Below are positions 1 through 6,548 of a DNA stretch of 14,470 nucleotides, piece by piece. The notes beneath the pieces were generated by a model. That model was not told where the DNA came from. It was given only the letters and a program-made list of their open reading frames with translations, and made no database searches. Numbering within the stretch: the first letter of the stretch is position 1; the number at the start of each line of letters is the position of its first letter. Source of the DNA: CANLWN01 sp039815505 (lineage in GTDB: Bacteria > Bacteroidota > Bacteroidia > Flavobacteriales > Flavobacteriaceae); assembly GCA_039815505.1 (NCBI GenBank), contig JBCBZE010000046.1, positions 1 through 14,470 on the forward strand. The letters are read 5' to 3'. The position numbers and the translations under genes are program-made.

Positions 1-584
1 GGAGTGGCATCCATTAAATGAGTCCGCCCTATTTTGACCACATTTGAAAAAGTTTTGGACTTTTTGTCCAAGGTGTTCCTTAATTGGGTTATTCCTGGGA
101 TAGTGACCTCCATTATTTTTTTATAGGCCGCTATATGCATACCTGTAGGGAAGGTATCATTGGAAGATTGTGATTTGTTTACATCATCATTGGGTTGAAT
201 GGTTTTTTCTCCTTCACCAATTTTTTTTCCGGCAATTTCATGGGCCCTATTGGCTATGACTTCATTCACGTTCATGTTGCTCTGTGTACCGGATCCGGTC
301 TGCCATATGACCAATGGAAATTGATCATCATGCTTTTTTTCCAATATTTCATCACAAACCTGCGCGATCAAATCCCTTTTTTCAATATTTAACACGCCCA
401 ATTCATGATTGGTAAAGGCAGCCGCTTTTTTTAAATAAGCAAAGCCGTAAACGACATCTAACGGCATGGATGCGGCAGAACCTATCTTAAAGTTGTTTCG
501 TGAACGTTCTGTTTGGGCACCCCAATATTTATCTTCCGGCACCTTTACTTGGCCCATGGTATCTTTTTCAATTCTAAACCCCAT
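1..584 (-). CDS. fumC: Fumarate hydratase class II, N-terminal part (cut by window edge)
   Basis: Class II fumarase is a cytoplasmic, iron-free homotetramer that interconverts fumarate and malate in the TCA cycle. The 194 complete codons read here follow the E. coli FumC N-terminus closely. They include a KDTMG..VP..KYWGAQTERS start, the IWQTGSGTQSNMN.NEV.ANRA motif, the HPNDDVN-like QPNDDVNKSQSSND motif (substrate binding) and KIGRTHLMDATP at the window edge. Aspartase belongs to the same superfamily, but the QTGSGTQSNMN and NDDVNKSQSSND forms are those of fumarase. The start is the ATG at 584; another ATG at 594 is out of frame and opens only a six-codon ORF. No Shine-Dalgarno box precedes it, and a TACCTTTG -7 element lies 22 nt upstream. 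The C-terminal portion, with the SS loop that carries the catalytic serine, lies outside the window. Confidence 0.96.
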   Translation of the reverse strand, partial: MGFRIEKDTMGQVKVPEDKYWGAQTERSRNNFKIGSAASMPLDVVYGFAYLKKAAAFTNHELGVLNIEKRDLIAQVCDEILEKKHDDQFPLVIWQTGSGTQSNMNVNEVIANRAHEIAGKKIGEGEKTIQPNDDVNKSQSSNDTFPTGMHIAAYKKIMEVTIPGITQLRNTLDKKSKTFSNVVKIGRTHLMDAT

Positions 585-606
585 TTTTAAGCATTTTTGT
601 TCCGTA

Positions 607-614
607 CAAAGGTA
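607..614 (-). promoter_or_regulatory. Candidate -7 element for fumC (TACCTTTG)
   Basis: The minus strand reads TACCTTTG, an exact match to the Bacteroidota sigma-ABfr -7 consensus TAnnTTTG, and ends 22 nt before the fumC ATG. No clear TTTG/TTG -33 element is seen at the expected distance, so this is a half-match. Confidence 0.45.
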
Positions 615-635
615 GGGGATCAAACAATTATTTCC

Positions 636-673
636 TCATAATTATTGCAAGGGGAGCAGTGATCATAATTATT
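636..673. repeat. 11-bp direct repeat in the divergent fumC / small-ORF spacer
   Basis: TCATAATTATT occurs at 636-646 and again at 663-673, 27 bp apart. Each copy contains the 8-bp palindrome ATAATTAT. The pair lies between the two divergent -7 elements (607-614 and 720-727), where a regulator site could act on both genes. The DNA is very AT-rich, so chance is possible. Confidence 0.3.
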
Positions 674-694
674 TTGGTATTTTTTTAAATTTGA

Positions 695-727
695 TTTGCT
701 GGTTTATACCATTTCAAAGTATCTTTG
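695..727 (+). promoter_or_regulatory. Flavobacterial-type promoter for the 57-aa ORF
   Basis: TTTG at 695-698 and TATCTTTG at 720-727 are separated by 21 nt. This matches the Bacteroidota TTTG / TAnnTTTG promoter architecture. The -7 element ends 21 nt before the ATG at 749, leaving a short leader. It is the most complete promoter match in the window and supports the small ORF being expressed. Confidence 0.55.
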
Positions 728-748
728 TAGTATTAAAATTTTACTTAA

Positions 749-922
749 ATGTTCGAATTTGATCAGTATTTGGGTTTTTTGGCCTTTTTAACCATACTTA
801 CCATAGGGTTTTGGTTAATGATTTTTTTGTTGACTTTTGTTATTCCTTATTGGTTGGGAGGTAATTTATTGGAATTTTTAAAAGAAAGACGTGAAGCTAA
901 AAGAGCGAAGCGAGATGCATAA
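749..922 (+). CDS. Small membrane protein of unknown function (57 aa)
   Basis: This is a 57-codon ORF beginning with ATG and ending with TAA. After a short acidic start (MFEFDQYLG) it has a long hydrophobic stretch, residues 8-37, rich in F, L, I and T. That is enough for one long or two tightly packed membrane helices. It ends in a strongly charged tail (KERREAKRAKRDA). By the positive-inside rule the tail should be cytoplasmic. No family is recognised. Support for a real gene comes from the promoter at 695-727 and from a perfect hairpin terminator that begins at the stop codon. It is a single-gene unit, divergent from fumC and convergent with the minus-strand block. Confidence 0.6.
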   Translation: MFEFDQYLGFLAFLTILTIGFWLMIFLLTFVIPYWLGGNLLEFLKERREAKRAKRDA

Positions 923-949
923 AAAAAGAAGCCGATAGGCTTCTTTTTT
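922..949. terminator. Bidirectional rho-independent terminator
   Basis: A perfect 12-bp inverted repeat (922-933 with 938-949) has a GATA loop: an A-run, GAAGCC, loop, GGCTTC, T-run. The T-run follows the stem on both strands, so it can end the 57-aa gene on plus and the gene block ending at 955 on minus. The two gene ends are 32 bp apart. Confidence 0.85.
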
Positions 950-954
950 GTTTA

Positions 955-1410
955 TTATTGTTTTTTGGATTTCTTCTTCTTTTTCTTCTTCTTTTTAAAT
1001 CCATCTTCTTCCAGTTCTTTAAACGCCAAGTACTTCTCCTCTGGTAAACCAGCTTTTAATTCTTCATCCTGACTTTTACCAATTTTTTCCGCAGACTCTC
1101 GGGCTTTTTCAGGTTCAAGGTCCAAAAGCCGTAATTGAAGACGTTGCTTCACATGTTTTACCAGTATACTGCTTACAACTGCTTGCTCAAAATCGTTCAG
1201 CTTCAATGCCTCTGTGATTTTTGGCATTTCCAATTCCACTATTTCCTCTGCCGTTAAGGGATCCGGTCTCTCAGGGGCGGTTTGTGCCCGTGGAGCTACA
1301 CGCTGCCCCCTTCCATTTCCAAATCTATTGTTATATCCAAATTGGGCACTGAGCGTGGGGGCAACTGCCAAAAGAATTAGAATTAGTACGGTATATCCTT
1401 TTTTTGTCAT
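955..1410 (-). CDS. Secreted protein with a poly-lysine tail, function unknown
   Basis: The protein has 151 aa if it starts at the ATG at 1410. An in-frame TTG at 1422 would add four residues but is less likely. MTKKGYTVLILILLAVAPTL followed by SAQ is a good Sec signal peptide, so the mature protein begins near QFGYNN. A low-complexity G/N/R/P linker follows, then an alpha-helical region with LNDFEQAVVSSIL and AGLPEEKYLAFKELEEDGF. That pattern loosely recalls Spy/CpxP-like LTxxQ helical chaperones, but this is only a resemblance. The last 14 residues are almost all lysine (nine in a row, then S, KK, Q), encoded by mixed AAA and AAG codons. It is the last gene of the minus-strand block, 88 nt after the ArsC-like gene and just before the terminator at 922-949. 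Confidence 0.75.
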   Translation of the reverse strand: MTKKGYTVLILILLAVAPTLSAQFGYNNRFGNGRGQRVAPRAQTAPERPDPLTAEEIVELEMPKITEALKLNDFEQAVVSSILVKHVKQRLQLRLLDLEPEKARESAEKIGKSQDEELKAGLPEEKYLAFKELEEDGFKKKKKKKKKSKKQ

Positions 1411-1498
1411 CGAATCTAGCAAATGGTTGTTAAAACTATGAATAAATGTTTCATCTTACTGATAAACAAATAAGTTTTGTGCTTGCAAATTACACAAT

Positions 1499-1843
1499 CT
1501 AGTTTAAAATTTCATTTATTTTTTCTGGAGGCCTACCTATAACCGCTGTATGGCCATTCACTACAATTGGCCGTTCAATAAGTTTAGGATATTTTATCAT
1601 GGCATTTATAATTTCATCATCCGTAAGTACATGGCCTTTATACTGTTCTTTCCAAATAGCCTCATTTTTTCGGACTAAATTTTCCGGTGAAAGTTGTAAA
1701 CAAGAAAGTACCTGTTTTAATTCATCCTTGGTGGGGACGTTCTCCAAGTATTTTACAATTGTAAAATCCGTTCCGGACTTTTCCAATAGGGCCAATCCTT
1801 CCCTGGATTTCCTACATCTAGGGTTATGATATATTTTGATCAT
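1499..1843 (-). CDS. arsC: ArsC/YffB-family arsenate reductase-like protein (glutaredoxin type)
   Basis: The protein has 114 aa. The family has a thioredoxin-like fold and includes E. coli plasmid ArsC, which reduces arsenate to arsenite with glutathione and glutaredoxin. The catalytic motif HNPRCRKSR puts the cysteine at residue 10. The three arginines that bind arsenate in E. coli ArsC have counterparts at R58 (LVRKN), R91 (ERPIVV) and R104 (GRPPE). It is shorter than plasmid ArsC (about 141 aa) and lacks that protein's C-terminal extension, as chromosomal ArsC-like proteins usually do. No arsR, arsB or acr3 neighbour is present, so the arsenic role is inferred from the family only; a general thiol or redox role is also possible. 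It lies 39 nt downstream of prfB, across the heptad repeat, and is probably co-transcribed with it. Confidence 0.85.
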   Translation of the reverse strand: MIKIYHNPRCRKSREGLALLEKSGTDFTIVKYLENVPTKDELKQVLSCLQLSPENLVRKNEAIWKEQYKGHVLTDDEIINAMIKYPKLIERPIVVNGHTAVIGRPPEKINEILN

Positions 1844-1855
1844 TTTATAATTTTT

Positions 1856-1883
1856 AACTGATAACTGATAACTGATAACTGAT
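1856..1883. repeat. Four-copy heptanucleotide tandem repeat (AACTGAT)x4
   Basis: Four perfect copies of AACTGAT (plus strand; ATCAGTT on minus) fill most of the 39-bp gap between prfB and the ArsC-like gene, and the last base is shared with the prfB stop codon. On the plus strand a 7-bp unit carrying TAA and TGA puts stops in all frames. Heptameric tandem repeats of this kind are known as STRR elements in cyanobacteria; calling this an analogous element is an inference. Confidence 0.85.
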
Positions 1884-2978
1884 TACTCCTCTTTTTGTCC
1901 CATCATCATCAGATAGGCTTTCAGGAATTCATCAATACTCCCGTCCATTACGGCATCTACGTTTCCCGTTTCTTTAGCTGTGCGCACGTCCTTTACCAAT
2001 TTATAGGGATGCATTACGTAATTCCGTATTTGAGAACCCCATTCAATTTTCATTTTAGAGGATTCTATCTCCTGTCTGGCTTCCTGTTTTTTGCGCAATT
2101 CTATTTCATATAATTGCGATTTCAACATCTTTAATGCAGTGGCCCTATTGTCGTGTTGAGAACGGGAATCCGAACATGAGATTTGAATCCCCGTGGGTTT
2201 ATGTACCAATTGCACCTTGGTCTCTACTTTGTTCACATTCTGCCCCCCGGCACCACTTGATCTAGCGGTGGTAATTTCAATATCCGAAGGATTGATGTCT
2301 ATTTCAATGCTATCATCTACCAATGGATAGACATAAACAGAGGCGAATGAAGTATGTCGTTTGGCATTACTGTCAAAGGGGGAGATACGCACCAATCTAT
2401 GGACCCCATTTTCTCCCTTGAGCCAACCAAAGGCAAATTCCCCATCTATTTCCAAGGTAACGGTCTTGATACCCGCTACATCGCCTTCCTGGTAGTTGAG
2501 TTCCTTAACCTTGTAACCGTTCTTTTCGCTCCACATCATATACATTCGCATTAGCATAGAGGCCCAATCGCAACTTTCCGTACCACCTGCACCGGCGGTA
2601 ATCTGCAAGACCGCTGTAAGGTCGTCCCCTTCTTCCGAAAGCATATTTTGAAACTCCAGGTTTTCAATGGAAGCTACCGTTTTATCATAATGTGTGCTAA
2701 CTTCCGAATCCAATACATCCCCTTCTTTTTGAAACTCCATCAGCACCTCCAAGTCTCCGGCTAAAACCATTGCCTTATTAAAATCGTCTACCCACTTTTT
2801 CTTGGATTGGATAAATTTCATTTGGGCCTGTGCCTTTTGCGGGTTATCCCAAAAGTCAGGAGCAAGTGTCTTTTCCTGCTCGTTTTCTATTTCTATTAGT
2901 TTGGCATCAATGTCAAAGATACCTCCTTAACGCACCAAGGCGATCCATAAGATCTTTATATTGATCTGTTGTTATCAT
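1883..2978 (-). CDS. prfB: Peptide chain release factor 2, with programmed +1 frameshift
   Basis: RF2 recognises UGA and UAA stop codons and triggers peptide release. The full gene is in two frames. The ATG at 2978 opens 21 codons ending LRRYL, then an in-frame TGA (2915-2913). A +1 shift on CTT-T resumes at GAC (2914) as DIDAK and reads to 1883, giving 364 aa, close to E. coli RF2 (365 aa). E. coli has LRGYL/DYDAK at the same joint. The stop-recognition motif SPF is at about residues 199-201 and the catalytic GGQ at 244-246, both intact. Reading only the larger frame from the internal ATG at 2821 would lose the first 52 residues, including the conserved DFW.NP segment. Transcription probably starts at the -7 element at 2996-3003 and may also continue from the transglutaminase gene 63 nt upstream. 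Confidence 0.97.
2912..2927 (-). promoter_or_regulatory. RF2 autoregulatory +1 frameshift signal
   Basis: The minus strand reads AGGAGG TAT CTT TGA C. This is an internal Shine-Dalgarno-like box 3 nt before the CTT slippery codon, an in-frame UGA and a following C. The spacing and order match the classical E. coli signal (AGGGGG TAT CTT TGA C). When RF2 is scarce the ribosome pauses at UGA, slips from CUU to UUU and makes full-length RF2, so RF2 limits its own synthesis. Confidence 0.95.
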
Positions 2979-2995
2979 TACATCTAAATTTTGAC

Positions 2996-3003
2996 CAAAA
3001 GTA
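2996..3003 (-). promoter_or_regulatory. Candidate -7 element for prfB (TACTTTTG)
   Basis: The minus strand has TACTTTTG, an exact TAnnTTTG match that ends 17 nt before the prfB ATG in the 63-nt gap after the transglutaminase gene. No -33 TTTG is visible. It would let prfB be transcribed separately from the operon upstream. Confidence 0.4.
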
Positions 3004-3041
3004 AGATTCTTTTTTTTGATTTAGAGCGTGTGTTGCGATGT

Positions 3042-3899
3042 TTATTGTTGTTGTTGGCTATGTACCATTACCGAGTGTTTGGTTTCATTTGTACCACTGG
3101 AAAACACAACCCCTCTTAGGGGCGAGCAGTCGCGATAATCTTTGCCGTGGGCCACTTTTATATGATTGTGTCCCGCCAATAGATTATTGGTGGGATCAAA
3201 CCCTACCCATCCAACAAAAGGAATATAAGCTTCGCACCAAGCGTGCATTTGGGAATCCCCAAAATAACCGTTTCCTTGATGCAGATAACCCGAAACATAT
3301 CTCGTAGGAATACCGTTTTCGCGTGCCAAGGCGCAGAATAAGTGGGCAAAATCTTGGCAAACCCCCTGTCTTTTATGGATTACCTCGTCCAAGGTTGTAT
3401 GCACACTGGTTACCCCGGTTTTATAATAAAGATAAATGTAGGTCCAATTATTTAAGGTTTGGAGGTTTTCAAAAATAGATTTATCGCTTTCGAATAAAAA
3501 TATTTTATTGTCCAGTGAACGTATGGACGTAAAATGTGTTTTACAAAGAAAAGGTTCAAAATCTACTTTAAAGACCAAGCGCTTAATTTCAGCATACTCT
3601 TTTTCCAATCCAGCATTTATGTGGAAATCAAAGGGATTCACTTCTTTTTTTACCAATTTAAAGGAGGCCTCAAAAGAGATGGACTTAAACTTTTGTTTCG
3701 GATGCACCCTAATGGTTCTAAATTCATATCCATTGATGGAAAACTCATTTTCAGCTTTAAGCGAGTTGTCAAAACCTATGGTGATGAATTGCTGCGTACT
3801 GTTATTTTCCGGGATGATCAAAAACTGCCAATATGCGTCATCTACCCAATTTTCGTAGGTGTTCTCGGCTTTATAGGTAATGGAATATTCTAACGACAT
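3042..3899 (-). CDS. Transglutaminase-like cysteine peptidase/transferase
   Basis: The protein has 285 aa with no signal peptide, so it is probably cytoplasmic. The N-terminal half (about 1-125) is a beta-rich region like the bacterial transglutaminase N-terminal domain. The C-terminal half is the transglutaminase core with a complete triad: Cys181 in RQGVCQDFAH, His219 in MHAWCEAY and Asp235 in GFDPTNN. Family members cleave or transfer amide or isopeptide bonds through a cysteine acyl-enzyme. It is the third gene of the ATP-grasp/alpha-E/transglutaminase operon, 40 nt after alpha-E, and in that setting it is predicted to process or remodel the peptide bonds made by the ATP-grasp partner. 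The protein ends in HSQQQQ, an unusual glutamine tail. The substrate is unknown. Confidence 0.9.
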   Translation of the reverse strand: MSLEYSITYKAENTYENWVDDAYWQFLIIPENNSTQQFITIGFDNSLKAENEFSINGYEFRTIRVHPKQKFKSISFEASFKLVKKEVNPFDFHINAGLEKEYAEIKRLVFKVDFEPFLCKTHFTSIRSLDNKIFLFESDKSIFENLQTLNNWTYIYLYYKTGVTSVHTTLDEVIHKRQGVCQDFAHLFCALARENGIPTRYVSGYLHQGNGYFGDSQMHAWCEAYIPFVGWVGFDPTNNLLAGHNHIKVAHGKDYRDCSPLRGVVFSSGTNETKHSVMVHSQQQQ

Positions 3900-3939
3900 A
3901 TGTTTGTTGAAAAAACGAAGGTAATCTAATGAAAACCGT

Positions 3940-4887
3940 TTAGTAATTAAAAAATTCCTTTTCCATTTTTTTACTTATTTCCGCGAGGCGGGTCAATATG
4001 TTTTCAATGAAGAATTGGATATCGCCTTCTATTTCCTCTATGTATTTGTATTCATACTCTGCCCTTACTTTCCCTACTAAAAAAGCGGTTGAAGTTTTAT
4101 TGTATCGTTTACTGGTATCCAATACTTTTATATGTCTGTAGACTTGATTAAGACTGTTCATAATGGACCTTGGACAATTTGGGTTTAAAATCAAAAACTC
4201 CAAGGTTGAGATGCTGGTAGGTGTTTTTTTATAATAACGGCGCATCATATCATAGGATTCTGCGCATTTTAAAAGGGTGGTCCACTCAAAACTATGACCA
4301 AATTTATCCCCATAACTGCCTTGCGCGTTGAGTGCATCGTTATACTTTGCATTGATGATCCTGATGATCTGAATGGCTCGTTCTATATTTATACCCATCA
4401 TAATTATGGCATAAACATCGTCATGTAGCAATGTCCCTCTTATTTTACCGCGTAAAATAGCGGTCATTTCCGCCACGTTGATGGTAAAATCATAAAGTCC
4501 ATTTTTTACAAAAGTGTCTGCTGGGTAGTTGAGTACAAAGTGATAGAATTTGTTAATGGATTCATATAATTCCGTGGAAATAAGATCGCGGGCGCTATTT
4601 GCATTTTCACGTGCATGCTTTACATTATTGATGATAGAAGAACTAAACTCGGGGTCCAGACCAATTTTATAGATAACTTCTGCTTCATTAAGTTCTTTGG
4701 TGTCCCCTGAAGGCAATTCCCCTACCATAAATAGCATTGATCGTAATACGAATTGTCTGGATTGGGATAATTGGTTGGGAGCATCTAGGGAGGAAAAATA
4801 ATTTACCCTTGAATATCTGGCAATATGTTCGGAACGTTCAATATAACGGCCCATCCAAAAAAGGTTGTTGGCTACTCTTGCAAGCAT
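3940..4887 (-). CDS. Alpha-E domain protein (DUF403)
   Basis: The protein has 315 aa, about the usual length of the family. The N-terminal signature LARVANNLFWMGRYIERSEH (residues 2-21) is diagnostic, and the rest reads as an all-alpha protein with many charged helices. The family has no proven biochemical activity. It nearly always sits beside, or is fused to, circularly permuted ATP-grasp proteins and transglutaminases and is thought to be an accessory or substrate-handling partner. It starts 7 nt after the ATP-grasp stop codon, implying translational coupling, and is followed 40 nt later by the transglutaminase gene. Confidence 0.92.
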   Translation of the reverse strand: MLARVANNLFWMGRYIERSEHIARYSRVNYFSSLDAPNQLSQSRQFVLRSMLFMVGELPSGDTKELNEAEVIYKIGLDPEFSSSIINNVKHARENANSARDLISTELYESINKFYHFVLNYPADTFVKNGLYDFTINVAEMTAILRGKIRGTLLHDDVYAIIMMGINIERAIQIIRIINAKYNDALNAQGSYGDKFGHSFEWTTLLKCAESYDMMRRYYKKTPTSISTLEFLILNPNCPRSIMNSLNQVYRHIKVLDTSKRYNKTSTAFLVGKVRAEYEYKYIEEIEGDIQFFIENILTRLAEISKKMEKEFFNY

Positions 4888-4894
4888 AGTTTGG

Positions 4895-6361
4895 TTATTT
4901 TTTTAATACCCACGTATCTTTGGACCCACCTCCTTGGGAGGAATTAACTATGAGGTTGCCTTTTTGCAGCGCTACCCTGGTTAGCCCTCCCTTTAATACA
5001 AACTCCTTGTCTTTTCCAAGGACCGTGAATGTTCTTAAATCAACATGACGTTGCTCAAAGGATTCGCTCTCCTCTATATAGGTGGGATGCACGGAAAGCG
5101 ACATAATAGGTTGAGCTACGTACTTTCGTGGATTTTCCTTTACCTCGGTTTTCACCTTTTCAATTTCAGTTTTTGTCAGTCTATTACCAATGGAAATTCC
5201 ATATCCCCCGGCTTCGTCAACAGGTTTAATGACCAATTCATGAATATGCTCCAAAACATACTTTAACTCATCGGCTTTGCTGCAGTGATAGGTGTGAACG
5301 TTGTTTAAAATAGGTTCTTCGTTCAAATAATATTTAATGATCTCTGGCATATACGTATATACCGCTTTGTCATCTGCCACCCCTGTTCCCGGGGCATTTG
5401 CCAAAGTTACATTACCTTTTTTATACGCCGCAAAAAGTCCTGGAACCCCTAGGGAAGAATCGGGTTTAAACTCAAACGGATCTAGAAACAGATCATCAAC
5501 ACGTCTATAGATAACATCGACCCTTTCCGCTCCCTTTATGGTTTTCATATATACAAAATCTTTTTCGACAAAAAGATCTCGGCCTTCTACCAGTTCAACA
5601 CCCATGGTTTTGGCCAAGTAAGAATGTTCGTAAAAAGCGGAATTATACATTCCGGGAGTAATTACCACACAGTTGGGTACGTCTACCCCTTTGGGTTTTA
5701 CGGTTTCTAAGAGGTCAAGAAGGTTTTCGGCATAATTGGTCACAGTATGTGTTTTATAGTGATTAAACACTCCGAACAATGCCCTTTTTAAAGCCGTACG
5801 GTTACAGATGACATAACTAACCCCGGAAGGGCAACGAATATTATCCTCTAAAACATAATAATTGCCGTCAGTATGCTTTATGATATCAGTACCGGAGATA
5901 TGATTATAAATGCCTCCGGGAGGGTCTAGGCCTATCATTTGATGCAAATAATTAGCGGAAGAACTAATAAGTTCCATGGGAACAATTCCTTGTTTTATTA
6001 TTTTTTTCTCATGGTATATGTCCCAAAGAAAAAGATTCAAGGCTTTACTTCTTTGGATGGCCCCGCTTTCTATAATATCCCATTCTTTGGTGTCTATGAT
6101 CCTTGGAAACAGATCAAAGGGAAAAATCTTTTCTTGCGTATTTTTTTCTCCATATACTTGAAAGGTAATGCCTTGATTAAAAAAGGAGGATTTTGCTTTG
6201 GCATTTAGATGTACATAGTCATTGATAGAGTGTTCCCCATATAAGGTAAAAAGCTTTTGATATATCTCTTTTACATTACCTTTTTGATCAAAAATTTCAT
6301 CATACAAGGAAGGGTTTCTTTGATATGCGGAAAAAATTTGCTTCTCTATATTCGATTCCAT
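4895..6361 (-). CDS. Circularly permuted type 2 ATP-grasp protein (DUF404/DUF407)
   Basis: The protein has 488 aa, normal for the family. ATP-grasp enzymes activate a carboxylate as acyl-phosphate and join it to an amine; the permuted type 2 group is predicted to be a peptide or amide ligase. Visible family motifs in order are GLDPPGGIYNHISGTDI (144-160), VLEDNIRCPSGVSYV (170-184, probable metal/ATP site), YRRVDDLFLDP (285-295), NAPGTGVADDKAVYTYMP (322-339), VIKPVDEAGGYG (377-388, ATP-binding lysine and glycine loop) and RHVDLRTFTV (438-447). No signal peptide is present. It is the first gene of the three-gene operon. The start is the ATG at 6361; the ATG at 6365 is in another frame. No exact TAnnTTTG element was found in the 187-bp divergent spacer. 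Confidence 0.93.
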   Translation of the reverse strand: MESNIEKQIFSAYQRNPSLYDEIFDQKGNVKEIYQKLFTLYGEHSINDYVHLNAKAKSSFFNQGITFQVYGEKNTQEKIFPFDLFPRIIDTKEWDIIESGAIQRSKALNLFLWDIYHEKKIIKQGIVPMELISSSANYLHQMIGLDPPGGIYNHISGTDIIKHTDGNYYVLEDNIRCPSGVSYVICNRTALKRALFGVFNHYKTHTVTNYAENLLDLLETVKPKGVDVPNCVVITPGMYNSAFYEHSYLAKTMGVELVEGRDLFVEKDFVYMKTIKGAERVDVIYRRVDDLFLDPFEFKPDSSLGVPGLFAAYKKGNVTLANAPGTGVADDKAVYTYMPEIIKYYLNEEPILNNVHTYHCSKADELKYVLEHIHELVIKPVDEAGGYGISIGNRLTKTEIEKVKTEVKENPRKYVAQPIMSLSVHPTYIEESESFEQRHVDLRTFTVLGKDKEFVLKGGLTRVALQKGNLIVNSSQGGGSKDTWVLKK

Positions 6362-6548
6362 GCATTCTATTTCCCTTAAATTAACATTTTTAAACGACTT
6401 ACGGATTAATTATTTTGCCGCAGTACCTTGTTTTGCCATTTCTGTAAAAAACGGCATGGTTTATTGCGAAATTTCATTTTACTACTTTGAAATGATGCCT
6501 CCTTTTTTTTAAATGATTTTGTCTAAATTTAGCGCTTAATCTAAACCT
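6362..6548. other. Divergent spacer between ATP-grasp operon and metalloprotease
   Basis: The 187 bp contain no ORF of note. On plus, TACTTTG (6483-6489) is one base short of TAnnTTTG and has a TTG 16 nt upstream (6464-6466); it could serve the metalloprotease gene. On minus only TAATTTAA-like AT-rich DNA is seen ahead of the ATP-grasp gene. No convincing operator or terminator was found. Confidence 0.4.

Noticed and set aside
195..392. Plus-strand 65-aa ORF opposite fumC
   Set aside because: The minus strand reads unbroken FumC here; the plus ORF has no recognisable features.
1411..1422. TTG start at 1422 for the poly-lysine protein
   Set aside because: The ATG at 1410 directly precedes a typical KK-hydrophobic signal peptide; the TTG only adds MLDS.
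1499..1843. An arsenic-resistance operon
   Set aside because: Only the ArsC-like reductase is present; no regulator or arsenite pump is nearby.
1883..2821. RF2 as a 312-aa protein starting at the internal ATG 2821
   Set aside because: The upstream frame plus the CTT TGA C shift restores the conserved N-terminal domain and a 364-aa length, as in known RF2.
3038..3893. Plus-strand ORFs opposite the transglutaminase gene
   Set aside because: Shadows of a gene with an intact catalytic triad on minus.
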